Assembly (NCBI RefSeq): GCF_003075435.1
Contig: NZ_QCZJ01000001.1
Coordinates: 186,001-250,000, forward strand
Length of the DNA: 64,000 bases
Direction: 5' to 3'
Origin: Terrimonas sp.
Lineage (GTDB): Bacteria; Bacteroidota; Bacteroidia; Chitinophagales; Chitinophagaceae
Both the position numbers and the translations under genes were made by a program. Below the pieces are notes generated by a model. That model worked only from the letters and a program-made list of their open reading frames with translations, did not search any database and was not told the origin of the DNA. Positions 1 to 9,410 of the stretch are shown in pieces. Position 1 is the first letter of the stretch. Every line of letters begins with the position of its first letter.

Positions 1-216
1 GTTGTATGGACAAATACCAACTACAGAATGATCTATATCAATATGGGACATAATGATATAGACTACGAGCATAAAACAAACAAAGAGCTGTCTTTCCAGT
101 TTGCTAACGAGGTGCAGAACAGGTTAATTATTGATGCGCTGTTATGGCTGGGAAAACTTGCATATTCACCATTCAGGATACAGACCAGTGTTTCATCTAC
201 AGGAAAGCCATTGTGA
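1..216 (+). CDS. ThuA-like domain protein, 3' end only
   Basis: The window opens inside this gene; 71 codons are readable up to the TGA at 214-216. The residues VVWTNTNYRMIYINMGHND followed by an NRLIIDALLWLG segment match the C-terminal end of ThuA-like (trehalose-utilisation) proteins, a class I glutamine-amidotransferase-like fold that Bacteroidota often encode next to secreted sugar oxidoreductases. In characterised sugar pathways ThuA proteins act on keto-sugar intermediates; the substrate here cannot be told. The last 20 or so residues (after LLWLGK) look less conserved and may be a lineage-specific tail. The N-terminus, and therefore any signal peptide, lies outside the window. The family assignment rests on the C-terminal motif alone. 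Confidence 0.75.
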   Translation, partial: VVWTNTNYRMIYINMGHNDIDYEHKTNKELSFQFANEVQNRLIIDALLWLGKLAYSPFRIQTSVSSTGKPL

Positions 217-259
217 AAATAAAACCTGCTGCATCACCGGTATCCTGCTTTCTTTATTT

Positions 260-2392
260 TTGCTGATAAAGAAAAACGGTATAACAAAAGACAATTCCAT
301 ATTATCTAACCCCATTGAATATCTTAAAGGTGTGGGGCCATTAAGAGCTGATCTGTTGAAAAAAGAATTAAACATCTTCATCTTCAAAGATCTGCTGGAA
401 CATTTTCCCTATCGTCACATTGATAAAACTGAAATAAAAAAAATAAGGCAGATAACGCCTGATATGGAATATATACAGGTAGTCGGAAAAATTATTTCAT
501 GCGAAATGCTGGGAGAAAAAAGGGGGAAACGCCTGGTTGCCGAATTAAGAGATGAAACAGGCTCGCTTGAGCTCACCTGGTTCCAGGGCATCAGCTGGAT
601 ACAAAAAAATATACAGGTTGGTCAGTCGTATATTGTTTTTGGCAAACTGTCTTTCTTTATGGGTAACCCACAGATAACACATCCTGAAATGGATGTACTT
701 ACTATGGAGAAAACAGAAGGAAGGCCTTTTCTTGAACCCATCTACCCTGCCACAGAAAAATTAAAAGCAAGAGGATTGAATGGCAGACAGATAGGCAGGC
801 TGGTATATACACTTGTTGGTTTATTAAGCGAAAAAGATCTGCCGGAAAATATTCCTGATAATATTGTCGCGGAGCTGCAGCTCCTGCCAAGGTATAATGC
901 GTATCTGAATATTCATTTCCCCACCGGCCCTGCTATTCATGAAAAAGCATTGGAGCGGCTGAAATTTGAAGAGCTTTTTTTAGCGCAGGTAAGATTAGGG
1001 CTTATACGCTCCAACAGGCATCGCTTTACAAAGGGTATTACATTTGAAACAGTAGGCGATCTTTTCAATACTTTCTACAAACAATATTTACCCTTTGAGC
1101 TTACCGGCGCTCAAAAAAGAGTATTGAAAGAAATACGGCAGGATACAGCAAGAGGCATACAGATGAACCGCCTGCTGCAGGGAGATGTGGGTAGCGGCAA
1201 GACTATTGTTGCATTACTCAGCATGTTGCTTGCAGCAGATAATGGCTACCAAAGCTGCATGATGGCGCCTACGGAAATTCTTGCGCAGCAGCATTACACA
1301 GCATTAAGCGAATTACTGAAAGATATGCCGGTACAGATAGCAATACTTACCGGTTCAACACCTAAAGCCGAGCGGAGAAAGCTGCTTGCTAAAACATTAT
1401 CAGGAGAAATACATATACTAACGGGAACGCATGCCCTGATTGAAGATACTGTTCAGTTTAAAAATCTTGGACTGGCAGTGGTAGATGAGCAACACAGGTT
1501 TGGTGTGGCACAACGCGCCAAATTATGGGAGAAAAATCATGTACCCCCGCATGTGCTGGTTATGACAGCAACGCCTATACCAAGAACGCTTGCCATGACA
1601 GCTTATGGTGATCTTGATTATAGCATAATGGATGAGCTTCCTCCCGGCAGGCAGCCTATCACTACCGTGCATCGCTATGAAAATGCACGACCACAGGTGA
1701 TGGATTTTATAAAAGCGGAAATAGCAAAAGGCAGGCAGGTATATATTATATTTCCATTGATTGAAGAAAGTGAGAAAGTGAATTATGAAAACCTTATGAA
1801 AGGGTATGAAAATGTGAAAGCTTATTTCCCTGAACCTGCTTACTGGATCAGCATGGTGCATGGCAAAATGAATGCAGAACAAAAAGAAGCCAACATGCAA
1901 CGTTTTGTGCAAAGAGATACTCAGATCATGGTATCTACAACGGTAATTGAAGTTGGTGTAAATGTTCCGAATGCAAGTGTAATGGTTATAGAAAGCGCTG
2001 AAAAATTCGGGCTATCCCAATTGCACCAGTTACGTGGCAGAGTGGGCAGGGGAGCAGAAAAGAGCTATTGCATTTTACTTACCGGAACCAAATTAACTGC
2101 TGATGCGAGAGAACGCTTAAAAATGATGTGCGCCACCAATGATGGTTTTGTTATTGCGGAAAAAGATCTGGAGCTGAGAGGTCCGGGAGATATTGAAGGT
2201 ACACGTCAGAGCGGAATGCTTAACTTTAAGCTGGCAAGCATAGTGCAGGATAAACATTTGGTAGATTTAGCCAGAAAACATGCTGAAATATTATTAAGTG
2301 ATGACCCGGACTTATCTTTTCCAGTTAATTTGAAGTTAAAAGCTTACCTGCAGCACCAAAAAGGACAAACCTCCTGGAGTAAGATATCGTAA
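260..2392 (+). CDS. recG: ATP-dependent DNA helicase RecG
   Basis: RecG is a superfamily 2 translocase that remodels stalled replication forks and Holliday junctions. From the TTG at 260 the product is 710 residues, close to the family norm. An N-terminal wedge/OB-fold region leads into the helicase core: Walker A GDVGSGKT at about residue 307, the DEQH box with HRFG at about 410, TATPIPRT soon after, and the C-terminal LHQLRGRVGRG motif VI. The frame stays open upstream to TTG 131 and ATG 134, but those residues look like out-of-frame readthrough of the preceding ThuA end. Conserved RecG similarity starts near ILSNPIEYLKGVGP (about nt 299), with no ATG close by, so the start is uncertain. 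A TATTTTTG string overlaps the chosen TTG. Function is certain; the start is not. Confidence 0.93.
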   Translation: MLIKKNGITKDNSILSNPIEYLKGVGPLRADLLKKELNIFIFKDLLEHFPYRHIDKTEIKKIRQITPDMEYIQVVGKIISCEMLGEKRGKRLVAELRDETGSLELTWFQGISWIQKNIQVGQSYIVFGKLSFFMGNPQITHPEMDVLTMEKTEGRPFLEPIYPATEKLKARGLNGRQIGRLVYTLVGLLSEKDLPENIPDNIVAELQLLPRYNAYLNIHFPTGPAIHEKALERLKFEELFLAQVRLGLIRSNRHRFTKGITFETVGDLFNTFYKQYLPFELTGAQKRVLKEIRQDTARGIQMNRLLQGDVGSGKTIVALLSMLLAADNGYQSCMMAPTEILAQQHYTALSELLKDMPVQIAILTGSTPKAERRKLLAKTLSGEIHILTGTHALIEDTVQFKNLGLAVVDEQHRFGVAQRAKLWEKNHVPPHVLVMTATPIPRTLAMTAYGDLDYSIMDELPPGRQPITTVHRYENARPQVMDFIKAEIAKGRQVYIIFPLIEESEKVNYENLMKGYENVKAYFPEPAYWISMVHGKMNAEQKEANMQRFVQRDTQIMVSTTVIEVGVNVPNASVMVIESAEKFGLSQLHQLRGRVGRGAEKSYCILLTGTKLTADARERLKMMCATNDGFVIAEKDLELRGPGDIEGTRQSGMLNFKLASIVQDKHLVDLARKHAEILLSDDPDLSFPVNLKLKAYLQHQKGQTSWSKIS

Positions 2393-2441
2393 TTTGTTTA
2401 TTGCAGGGGTAATTTCGCTGTAAAATCCGATTTTTATAATC

Positions 2442-5400
2442 ATGAGTAAAAACCTGAAATCCGCATTTCATATACTTTTCTTTTTCGCTATCCTTTTTAG
2501 TTATCAATTCAGCATGGCACAGCAAGCCGTTGAGTTTACAGAAAACAAGGGGCAGTGGGATAAAGCAGCGTTGTTTAAAGGAGAGATATCAAGCGGCGCT
2601 TTCTTTTTGCGGCAAAATGGTTTTACCGTACTAATGCATAACGAAGAAGACCTGCATGAACTGCTTGAGCAGGGGCATGATCATACAGGAGGCGCTGCCA
2701 CTACTGATAATATCAGCAGCCGTAAGGCTTATCCACGCCCGGCAACAGGCGGGGGTAAAGACTCTTCCGGCATCGTACTTCGCTCTCATGCTTACAGCAT
2801 GACATTTGTTGGCAGCAACCCCAATCCACAAATCGTTGCTGAAAAACCCATAACATCTTACGAAAATTATTTTATTGGAGATGATCAGTCTAAATGGGCA
2901 TCAAACTGTAAAATTTACCAGGCTGTAACATATAAAGATATGTACCCGGGCATAGACGTGCGCTATTATGCGCAGGGCGATCAGTTAAAGTATGATATCA
3001 TCGTTTATCCCGGCGCTGATGCAGGAAAAATAGTAATGAAGTATGACGGAGCTGATCAGTTGCAGATCAAAAACCAGCAGCTTATTATAAAAACTTCTGT
3101 TAACGATGTAAAAGAGCTTTCACCATATTCCTATCAGTTGGATGAAAGCGCGGGAAGAAAAGAAGTTAATGTAAAATATACGCTGGCAAACAATACCGTT
3201 AAATTCAGGATCAAAAATTATGACGCTTCAAAAACATTAATAATAGACCCGACATTAATTTTTGCAACATTTACAGGTAGCAGAGCCAGTCAATGGGGAT
3301 ATACCGCTACTTATGGCGCCGATGGCAGCATGTATACCGGCGGTATTGTTTTTGCTAACGGCTTCCCTGTTTCCACCGGTGCATTTCAAACTACTTATGC
3401 AGGCTCCGGATCCGGCGTGGCGGCAGTTGATATTGGTATCCTGAAGCTGAACGGATCCGGTAAACAGCGGTTATATGCTACTTACATAGGTGGTAGCGGG
3501 GCAGACCAGCCACATAGCCTTATTGAAGACAGCGGAGGTAACCTGGTAATACTTGGCAGAACAAATTCCGTAGTGGATGGCGACAAAAGTTATCCCTTAT
3601 TTCCGGCGGGCAATAAATATGGCGCATGTGGCGGACAGGATATAGTAGTTACAAAACTCAATGCAACAGGAACGGCACTAATAGGATCTAAACGCATTGG
3701 CGGTACAGGCACAGACGGTGTAAATATCAAAACAGACAGGCAGGGCCCTTCCAGCCTTTATGTATTTTATGGAGATGATTCAAGAAGTGAAGTAATTGTT
3801 GACGGCAGTGATAATATTTATATAGCTTCCTGTACCCAGTCAACCGGTTTTCCAACAACTACCGGCGCTTCGCAAGCAGCACTTGCAGGCAAACAGGATG
3901 GCGTATTAATGAAATTAGCGCCGGATGTAAACAATGTTCTTTTCAGCACATTATTTGGCGGTTCAGATGATGATGGAATGTTTGTACTTGCTTTAAACCC
4001 TGTTAACGGAAATATATATGTGGGAGGTTCTACCAAAAGCAGCAACCTGCCCGGAGTGCCGGCATCAGGCGTAATAGCCAGTACTTACCGTGGAGGAAAC
4101 GCGGATGGATTTGTAACCATTTTCAACAGCAGTGGTGTGCTTCAAAAAACCACTTATGTAGGCACCGATAAAATGGATGCTGTTTATGGTTTAAAAATAG
4201 ATTTAAAAGGATTTCCATATATAACAGGGGTCACACTCGGCAGTTGGCCGGTTACGCCTTCAGGCATATACAGCAATCCCGGGTCAAAACAATTTATTGT
4301 GAAGATGCAGCAGGACCTGTCTGCAACGGTATATTCTACGGTATATGGCAGCGGCGCCATAAACTATAATATTTCACCGGTAGCTTTTTCTGTGGATAAA
4401 TGCGAAAACGTGTATGTCTCAGGTTGGGGAGGTTCTCCACGGGCAGGAGCAACGGATGCCTTTTTTACCGCCGGAACCACGGGAATGCCCACTAAAAATT
4501 GTAATGTACTGCCCAATGGCTGCAGAACGGATGGGAGAGATTTTTACTTTTTTGTTTTGAAAAAAGATGCCGCGGATATCCTGTTCGGTTCTTTTTATGG
4601 ATTATACGGCGGCTACCAGGATCATGTAGATGGAGGAACAAGCAGGTTTGATCAAAATGGTATAATATACCAGGCTATATGCGCTGCATGCTTTATCGGT
4701 GGCACAGGGCTTCGCTACCCAACCTCGCCGGGAGTCTGGAGTCCAACATCGGGCGCTCCGGATGAATGTAATCTTGCCGCGGTAAAAATAGATATGGACT
4801 TTTCCGGTGTAACCAATGGCGTAAGACCTGAAGTAGATGGCATACCTTATAAATCATATGGTTGTGTTCCTTTACAGGTTGATTTTCTTGATACCCTGCG
4901 AAAAGGCACCTTATATTTCTGGGATTTTGGAGATGGTAATAAGGACACAACAACCACTGCCTCGAGTACTAATACCTATAACCAGATAGGTGATTATGTA
5001 GTAAGACTTATTTCTGTAGATTCAAGCAAGTGTATTATCAGCGATACATCTTATACCAATATTCGTGTGCGCCAGGACAGGGCTGTACTTGGTGCTACTT
5101 ATACCAAGTTGCCGCCATGTCAAAGTTTAAGATACAGGTTTGCCAACACTTCTGTAGCGCCGGCCGGCAAGCCGTTTAAGGCAGATTCTTTTACCTGGGA
5201 TTTTGGAGACGGATCCACGCCACTCCTTGCAGGAACCGATAGCGTTACCCACGAATTTCCTTCGGCCGGCACATATAATGTAAGCCTTATCCTAACTGAT
5301 ACGAGTTATTGTAACGGGCCGGATACTTTTAAGATCGTAATGCGTGTGGCGCCGAATGTAAAAGCCGCGTTTGAAGCAACAGATGGCTGTGCGCCGCATC

Positions 5401-6113
5401 TCACAACATTTACCAACACATCAGAGGCTGGTCAGCATTTTTACTGGCATTTCGGAGATGGATCGCCTGTGGTTGATGAGTTTGCGCCCACACATGAATA
5501 TACTTCGCCCGGCAATTACACCATTAAGCTGGTAGTTGTTGATTCCATGACTTGTAATATCATTGATTCTGTTTCTCATTCCATTAATGTTTACGACAGT
5601 CCGACGGCAGGGTTTACATTCAGCCCGGTACAACCCCAGGAAAATATACAAACAACGTTTACCAATACTTCGGTTAATGCTATACGTTACCGTTGGAATT
5701 TTGGCGATGGTGATACTTCAAACCTTGTAAACCCTAGTCACCAGTACAATTCAACCGGGACTTTTGATGTTTCTTTGATTGCATACAATCAATACGGATG
5801 CACTGATACCGCTTACAGTCCTGTATCGGCCATTGTATCGCCGCTGATAGCTGTGCCAACTGCATTTTCACCCAACGGAGATGGCGTGAATGACCGTGCA
5901 TATGTGAGGGGTTACGCTATTGCAAAAATGATGTTCAGGATATACAATCGCTGGGGACAATTGGTATTTCAAACAACAGATAAGAACCAGGGATGGGATG
6001 GAAAATTTAACGGAGCTTTACAACCAATGGATGCTTATGCGTATACCCTGGAAGTGGAATATACAGATGGAACAAAAGCAACCAAAAAAGGAGATATAAC
6101 GTTGCTCAGATAA
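2442..6113 (+). CDS. Secreted PKD-repeat protein with T9SS type-B sorting domain
   Basis: A 1223-residue exported protein. A signal peptide (about 1-26, ending SMAQ) is followed by an N-terminal domain starting VEFTENKGQWDKAALF, as in Bacteroidota proteins with SBBP-like beta-propeller repeats, which continue to about residue 640. Four PKD domains follow, each with a W-x-FGDG core at about residues 826, 919, 1001 and 1084. The last 90 residues hold AVPTAFSPNGDGVND, FRIYNRWGQLVF and WDGKFNG, the gliding-motility-associated C-terminal (type B) sorting domain of the type IX secretion system. It is therefore predicted to cross the outer membrane by T9SS and be displayed or released. The next gene is a PorP/SprF protein, the usual partner of type-B cargo. 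Its ligand is unknown; an adhesin-like role is inference. Confidence 0.9.
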   Translation: MSKNLKSAFHILFFFAILFSYQFSMAQQAVEFTENKGQWDKAALFKGEISSGAFFLRQNGFTVLMHNEEDLHELLEQGHDHTGGAATTDNISSRKAYPRPATGGGKDSSGIVLRSHAYSMTFVGSNPNPQIVAEKPITSYENYFIGDDQSKWASNCKIYQAVTYKDMYPGIDVRYYAQGDQLKYDIIVYPGADAGKIVMKYDGADQLQIKNQQLIIKTSVNDVKELSPYSYQLDESAGRKEVNVKYTLANNTVKFRIKNYDASKTLIIDPTLIFATFTGSRASQWGYTATYGADGSMYTGGIVFANGFPVSTGAFQTTYAGSGSGVAAVDIGILKLNGSGKQRLYATYIGGSGADQPHSLIEDSGGNLVILGRTNSVVDGDKSYPLFPAGNKYGACGGQDIVVTKLNATGTALIGSKRIGGTGTDGVNIKTDRQGPSSLYVFYGDDSRSEVIVDGSDNIYIASCTQSTGFPTTTGASQAALAGKQDGVLMKLAPDVNNVLFSTLFGGSDDDGMFVLALNPVNGNIYVGGSTKSSNLPGVPASGVIASTYRGGNADGFVTIFNSSGVLQKTTYVGTDKMDAVYGLKIDLKGFPYITGVTLGSWPVTPSGIYSNPGSKQFIVKMQQDLSATVYSTVYGSGAINYNISPVAFSVDKCENVYVSGWGGSPRAGATDAFFTAGTTGMPTKNCNVLPNGCRTDGRDFYFFVLKKDAADILFGSFYGLYGGYQDHVDGGTSRFDQNGIIYQAICAACFIGGTGLRYPTSPGVWSPTSGAPDECNLAAVKIDMDFSGVTNGVRPEVDGIPYKSYGCVPLQVDFLDTLRKGTLYFWDFGDGNKDTTTTASSTNTYNQIGDYVVRLISVDSSKCIISDTSYTNIRVRQDRAVLGATYTKLPPCQSLRYRFANTSVAPAGKPFKADSFTWDFGDGSTPLLAGTDSVTHEFPSAGTYNVSLILTDTSYCNGPDTFKIVMRVAPNVKAAFEATDGCAPHLTTFTNTSEAGQHFYWHFGDGSPVVDEFAPTHEYTSPGNYTIKLVVVDSMTCNIIDSVSHSINVYDSPTAGFTFSPVQPQENIQTTFTNTSVNAIRYRWNFGDGDTSNLVNPSHQYNSTGTFDVSLIAYNQYGCTDTAYSPVSAIVSPLIAVPTAFSPNGDGVNDRAYVRGYAIAKMMFRIYNRWGQLVFQTTDKNQGWDGKFNGALQPMDAYAYTLEVEYTDGTKATKKGDITLLR

Positions 6114-6240
6114 TGTAATTTATTAATGCAACCCATAAAAACACATTACCTGTTTTGAAATTAACTGAAATGGGGTACAAAAAATGGAGGATGTGCTTAT
6201 GCTACAGGTCTATACTTCTGAAAATAACAAATCCGCTGTA

Positions 6241-7332
6241 ATGCGCAGAGGCATTTTGCTATATAACCGCAATTATCAGAATACTGTGCTGCGCAGGTGC
6301 GTGGCAACAGTATTATTCCTGTTTTTTATGATAATGATGGTTAACGCACAGGATCTTCATTTCTCCCAGTTTTTTAATTCACCGCTTACAACCAATCCTG
6401 CCAATACTGGTTTTTTACCGGAAAATGATTACCGGCTTGGAGCGAACTACAGGCAGCAATGGACAAGCATTCCCGCCCAGTTCAAAACCATAAGTGTGTT
6501 TGGAGATGCACAGGCATTCCGCGACAGGTTTGAATCAGGTTGGGTTGGCTTAGGCGGCGCTATTCTCCGCGATGTTGCCGGAAGCGGAAACCTCACTTCA
6601 ACAAAAGTATATGGCTCCGCGGCATATCACCAAATGCTGGGCAGCACAGGACTGCTTTCTGCCGGTTTTAATATCGGATGGGCAAATAAAAGAGTGGATG
6701 TAACAAAATTTACTTACGACAATCAATGGAACGGGAAATTTTTTGATGCAGGCGCACCAAGTGGTGAAAACTTCGCGGCCACCAGCATTAATTATCTTGA
6801 TATGCAGGTTGGGTTGAATTATGCATACTTTCCATCAGATAATGTTTATATGCATGCAGGCGTATCTGTGCATCACGTAAATTCTCCAAAGGAATCTTTT
6901 TTTTCAACAAGCTTTGATCCCAATACCGGTGAAGTATACGACAATACAATAGCCAGGCGGTATATTGCTTTTGCCGATGCCATGATAAAAATAAACGACA
7001 GGGTTATTGTTAGCCCCGGTGCGTATTTCACAACCCAGGCAAAAGCAAGAGAGCTTACGCTGGGCTTACATGCTAATTACAATTTATCCGGCGATGGGGA
7101 AACACAGTTAATAGCAGGGTTGTACTACCGTTATGGTGATGCCGCTGTTCCGATGCTGGGCTTTCAATGGAAATCAGTAAGGCTGATGTTCAGCTACGAT
7201 GCTACAACTTCTTCGCTGAAGAACTACAACAATATGTATGGAGCGTCTGAGTTCGCATTATTGTATAATGGGTTTTATAACCAGTACAATCAGAATTTGC
7301 GGTCTACACAATGCCCTGTACCCAGATTCTAA
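6241..7332 (+). CDS. PorP/SprF family type IX secretion outer-membrane protein
   Basis: PorP/SprF proteins are outer-membrane beta-barrels that help T9SS cargo, especially type-B cargo, reach the surface. The mature part begins AQDLHFSQFFNSPLTTNPA, the family signature, and continues with barrel strands such as DYRLGANYRQQW and the glycine/aromatic pattern to the C-terminus. The frame opens at ATG 6184, but the ATG at 6241 is preferred because a signal peptide (LFLFFMIMMVNAQ) then lies in normal position; that gives 363 residues. It lies 127 bp downstream of the large T9SS cargo gene on the same strand and is probably co-expressed with it. The assignment is firm at family level; whether it serves only that cargo is unknown. 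Confidence 0.9.
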   Translation: MRRGILLYNRNYQNTVLRRCVATVLFLFFMIMMVNAQDLHFSQFFNSPLTTNPANTGFLPENDYRLGANYRQQWTSIPAQFKTISVFGDAQAFRDRFESGWVGLGGAILRDVAGSGNLTSTKVYGSAAYHQMLGSTGLLSAGFNIGWANKRVDVTKFTYDNQWNGKFFDAGAPSGENFAATSINYLDMQVGLNYAYFPSDNVYMHAGVSVHHVNSPKESFFSTSFDPNTGEVYDNTIARRYIAFADAMIKINDRVIVSPGAYFTTQAKARELTLGLHANYNLSGDGETQLIAGLYYRYGDAAVPMLGFQWKSVRLMFSYDATTSSLKNYNNMYGASEFALLYNGFYNQYNQNLRSTQCPVPRF

Positions 7333-7350
7333 AAACGAGATTACAATACA

Positions 7351-7776
7351 TTATTTCTTTCCGTATTTGCTTTGTAAAAAGGCTATATGCTGTTTCATCA
7401 GTGCCGTTAAAGCTTTTGTATCAATATCCGGTAGCTTCTTTATATAAATACAGGCTTTGCCCATTTTAAATTTTCCTAAACCCTCCAGCAAATGCGCATG
7501 TTCTTTTGCGCCAGTGAATACATATAAGGAAATAGCCGCTTTTCGCGGAGAAAACCCTATCAGCGGTGCATCTCCCTCGTGACCACTATCATATTTGTAA
7601 TGATAGCTGCCAAAACCAACAATAGAAGGTCCCCACATTTTAGGTTTAAACCCCGAAACACTTTCCATCAGTTCCAATAGCTCAAAGCTGTCTTTTCTTT
7701 TTTGATCGGTATCGGCAGCTTTGGATATAAAATCAATTATGCTTTCGCCTGTTTGGGTAGTCTTATTTTTAGCCAT
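7351..7776 (-). CDS. DUF1801 domain protein
   Basis: A 141-residue soluble protein with the DUF1801 (YdhG-like) pattern: an N-terminal helical part, then SGFKPKMWGPSIVGFG, YHYKYDSGHEGD, IGFSPRKAAISLYV and a C-terminal YIKKLPDID block. DUF1801 proteins are common cytoplasmic proteins with no settled biochemical role. The gene ends 18 bp from the convergent PorP/SprF gene and is divergent from the LysR-type regulator gene. The short intergenic space could carry promoters for both and makes autoregulation by the LysR protein conceivable, but no operator was identified. Confidence 0.85.
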   Translation of the reverse strand: MAKNKTTQTGESIIDFISKAADTDQKRKDSFELLELMESVSGFKPKMWGPSIVGFGSYHYKYDSGHEGDAPLIGFSPRKAAISLYVFTGAKEHAHLLEGLGKFKMGKACIYIKKLPDIDTKALTALMKQHIAFLQSKYGKK

Positions 7777-7871
7777 ATAAATTATATTATTTAAAGATGT
7801 ACAGTTATTATTTCATATCAGTCTTGATTTATTCTTATAGCTTTACCGGCGTATTCAAAACACACCAGCGC

Positions 7872-8765
7872 ATGTTCGATTTTCGGCTCAAGGTTTTTCA
7901 TACTGCTGCCCGCCGGCTTAACTTTACAAAAACCGCTGAAGAATTATTTATTACCCAACCCGCTGTTACCAAGCACATACACGAAATAGAAAGTTATTTT
8001 AAAATAAAACTTTTTGAGCGAAACGGCACTAAAATAAAATTAACACAGGCAGGAGAAATACTGTTTCAATATACCGGGCAGATTTTCGGCATATACCGTA
8101 ATCTTGAATTTGAACTGAATACCATTACGCAAAAACAATCCGGAACTATAAGGATTGGCGCCAGCACCACGGTTGCACAATATGTGCTGCCACCCGTACT
8201 GGCCGCCTTTCATAAAAAGTTCAGCGATACAAAAGTTACACTTACCACCGGCAATACAGAGCAAATTGAGCATGACCTGCAAAATAAAAAAATTGATCTC
8301 GGTATAATAGAAGGCAGATCAAAGCGTAATCTTTTCAGGTATACCGCCTTTGTAAAAGATGAGCTGGTGCTTATTGCCAACAGTCATCACCCGCTTGCCA
8401 AAAAGGGAATGATCAGGCCGGAGGAATTGCTCAATATTCCTTTATTACTGAGGGAACCCGGCTCCGGTACCCTTGAAGTGATAGCACATGCATTAAAGCC
8501 TTTAGGAATAAAAATATCGCAGTTGACAGTGGAGATGCAATTGGGCAGCACGGAAAGCATAAAACGCTACCTGCTGAATTCCGGCACGATGGCATTCCTT
8601 TCTATTCACTCGATCTTAAACGAATTGAACAATAAATTGTGTTCAGTAGTAGAAGTAAAAAACCTTACCATAGAACGCGATTTTTATTTTATACAGCAGC
8701 AGGGCCAACCGGAATCGCTGGCAGACCTGTTTATGAAATTTGCACGTCATTATAACTTCAGGTAA
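7872..8765 (+). CDS. LysR-family transcriptional regulator
   Basis: A DNA-binding regulator of the LysR type. Starting at ATG 7872 the product is 297 residues, the usual size; the frame runs 25 codons further upstream but those residues are not LysR-like. The N-terminal winged helix-turn-helix (about residues 5-60, with NFTKTAEELFITQPAVTKHI) is followed by the effector-binding domain from about residue 90 (GTIRIGASTTVAQYVLP). The effector is not evident. CysL/CbbR-like regulators share this layout, but specificity cannot be assigned. It is transcribed away from the DUF1801 gene, the only neighbour sharing an intergenic region with it. Confidence 0.92.
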   Translation: MFDFRLKVFHTAARRLNFTKTAEELFITQPAVTKHIHEIESYFKIKLFERNGTKIKLTQAGEILFQYTGQIFGIYRNLEFELNTITQKQSGTIRIGASTTVAQYVLPPVLAAFHKKFSDTKVTLTTGNTEQIEHDLQNKKIDLGIIEGRSKRNLFRYTAFVKDELVLIANSHHPLAKKGMIRPEELLNIPLLLREPGSGTLEVIAHALKPLGIKISQLTVEMQLGSTESIKRYLLNSGTMAFLSIHSILNELNNKLCSVVEVKNLTIERDFYFIQQQGQPESLADLFMKFARHYNFR

Positions 8766-8838
8766 TGGAAGATTACTATTAGCAATTTCTTCCGGGAGAT
8801 ATCATACAGCAACTTTACATCACAAATAAAGCATTTGT

Positions 8839-9069
8839 ATGAAGAATGGCATTATACTCCCGGCACAACGCAATCACCTTAAAGGTATGCTGACCATACT
8901 CAAAAGCCTGGGAATGCTTATTTTTTTACTCTTCCTGATTTTTTGCCTGTCGTTATTTGTTTCACTCAGCTTAATGGAATTAAGATTATTAATGGTTATC
9001 AGTTTTGCAGTTTGTTTTTATCGGTATCTGGTTCATAATGCGGTTTATATTCAGGCAGAAACAAATTAG
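8839..9069 (+). CDS. Small hypothetical membrane protein
   Basis: An ATG-initiated ORF of 76 codons downstream of the LysR gene. It has a hydrophobic segment rich in Leu, Phe and Ile (roughly residues 22-47) and a second, weaker one ending at RYLVHNAVY. No family was recognised. Codon use resembles that of the neighbours, but ORFs this short can arise by chance. Its stop codon (9067-9069) lies only 6 bp before the left end of the MITE-like element at 9076, so an originally longer or different 3' region cannot be excluded. Confidence 0.4.
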   Translation: MKNGIILPAQRNHLKGMLTILKSLGMLIFLLFLIFCLSLFVSLSLMELRLLMVISFAVCFYRYLVHNAVYIQAETN

Positions 9070-9075
9070 GCTATA

Positions 9076-9410
9076 ATTAGGGCTTGCTGTTTAACTCCAT
9101 TTTGGTGATATGCTGATAAAGATCATTGTATATTCATGCTTTGGTTATTAAATTGTTGTAAGGGTTTTGAATCAAATTTTTCGAAAACCATGCAGCTGTT
9201 TCGCCATAATTAAATTTTACGAACCTTTTTTACCTCCGCAGCCGGCGGGCTGCGTAACCGGAACGCCGCTGCTTTTTGTCTTTTGAAAAAATATGCTTCG
9301 CATTTTTTCAATTTCGCCTTCGGCGAAACCTGACAAAAAGAGGCGGCTAACCCGGTTACTGGTAAAAACTTAAAAAAATAAATGCCGGGAGTTAAACAGC
9401 AAGCCCTAAT
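9076..9410. mobile_element. MITE-like element, copy 1 (335 bp)
   Basis: A 335-bp non-coding element with perfect 23-bp terminal inverted repeats (ATTAGGGCTTGCTGTTTAAC plus TCC) flanked on both sides by TATA, consistent with TA target duplication as used by IS630/Tc1-mariner-type transposases. A second copy of exactly the same length lies at 33021-33355 with 10 base differences. The interior holds nested inverted repeats: a GCAGCC/GGCTGC hairpin, a long-range pairing of TTTTTGTC with GACAAAAA, GAAAAAAT/ATTTTTTC, and TTTCGCC/GGCGAAA. No transposase is encoded, so movement would need one supplied in trans. An antisense ORF across it is a by-product of the structure. Confidence 0.85.

Noticed and set aside
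1523-1912. Minus-strand ORF of 129 codons opposite recG
   Set aside because: Shadow ORF rich in Phe, Ile and His opposite a well-conserved helicase core.
9076-9410. A full insertion sequence
   Set aside because: The 335 bp between the inverted repeats contain no transposase or fragment of one.
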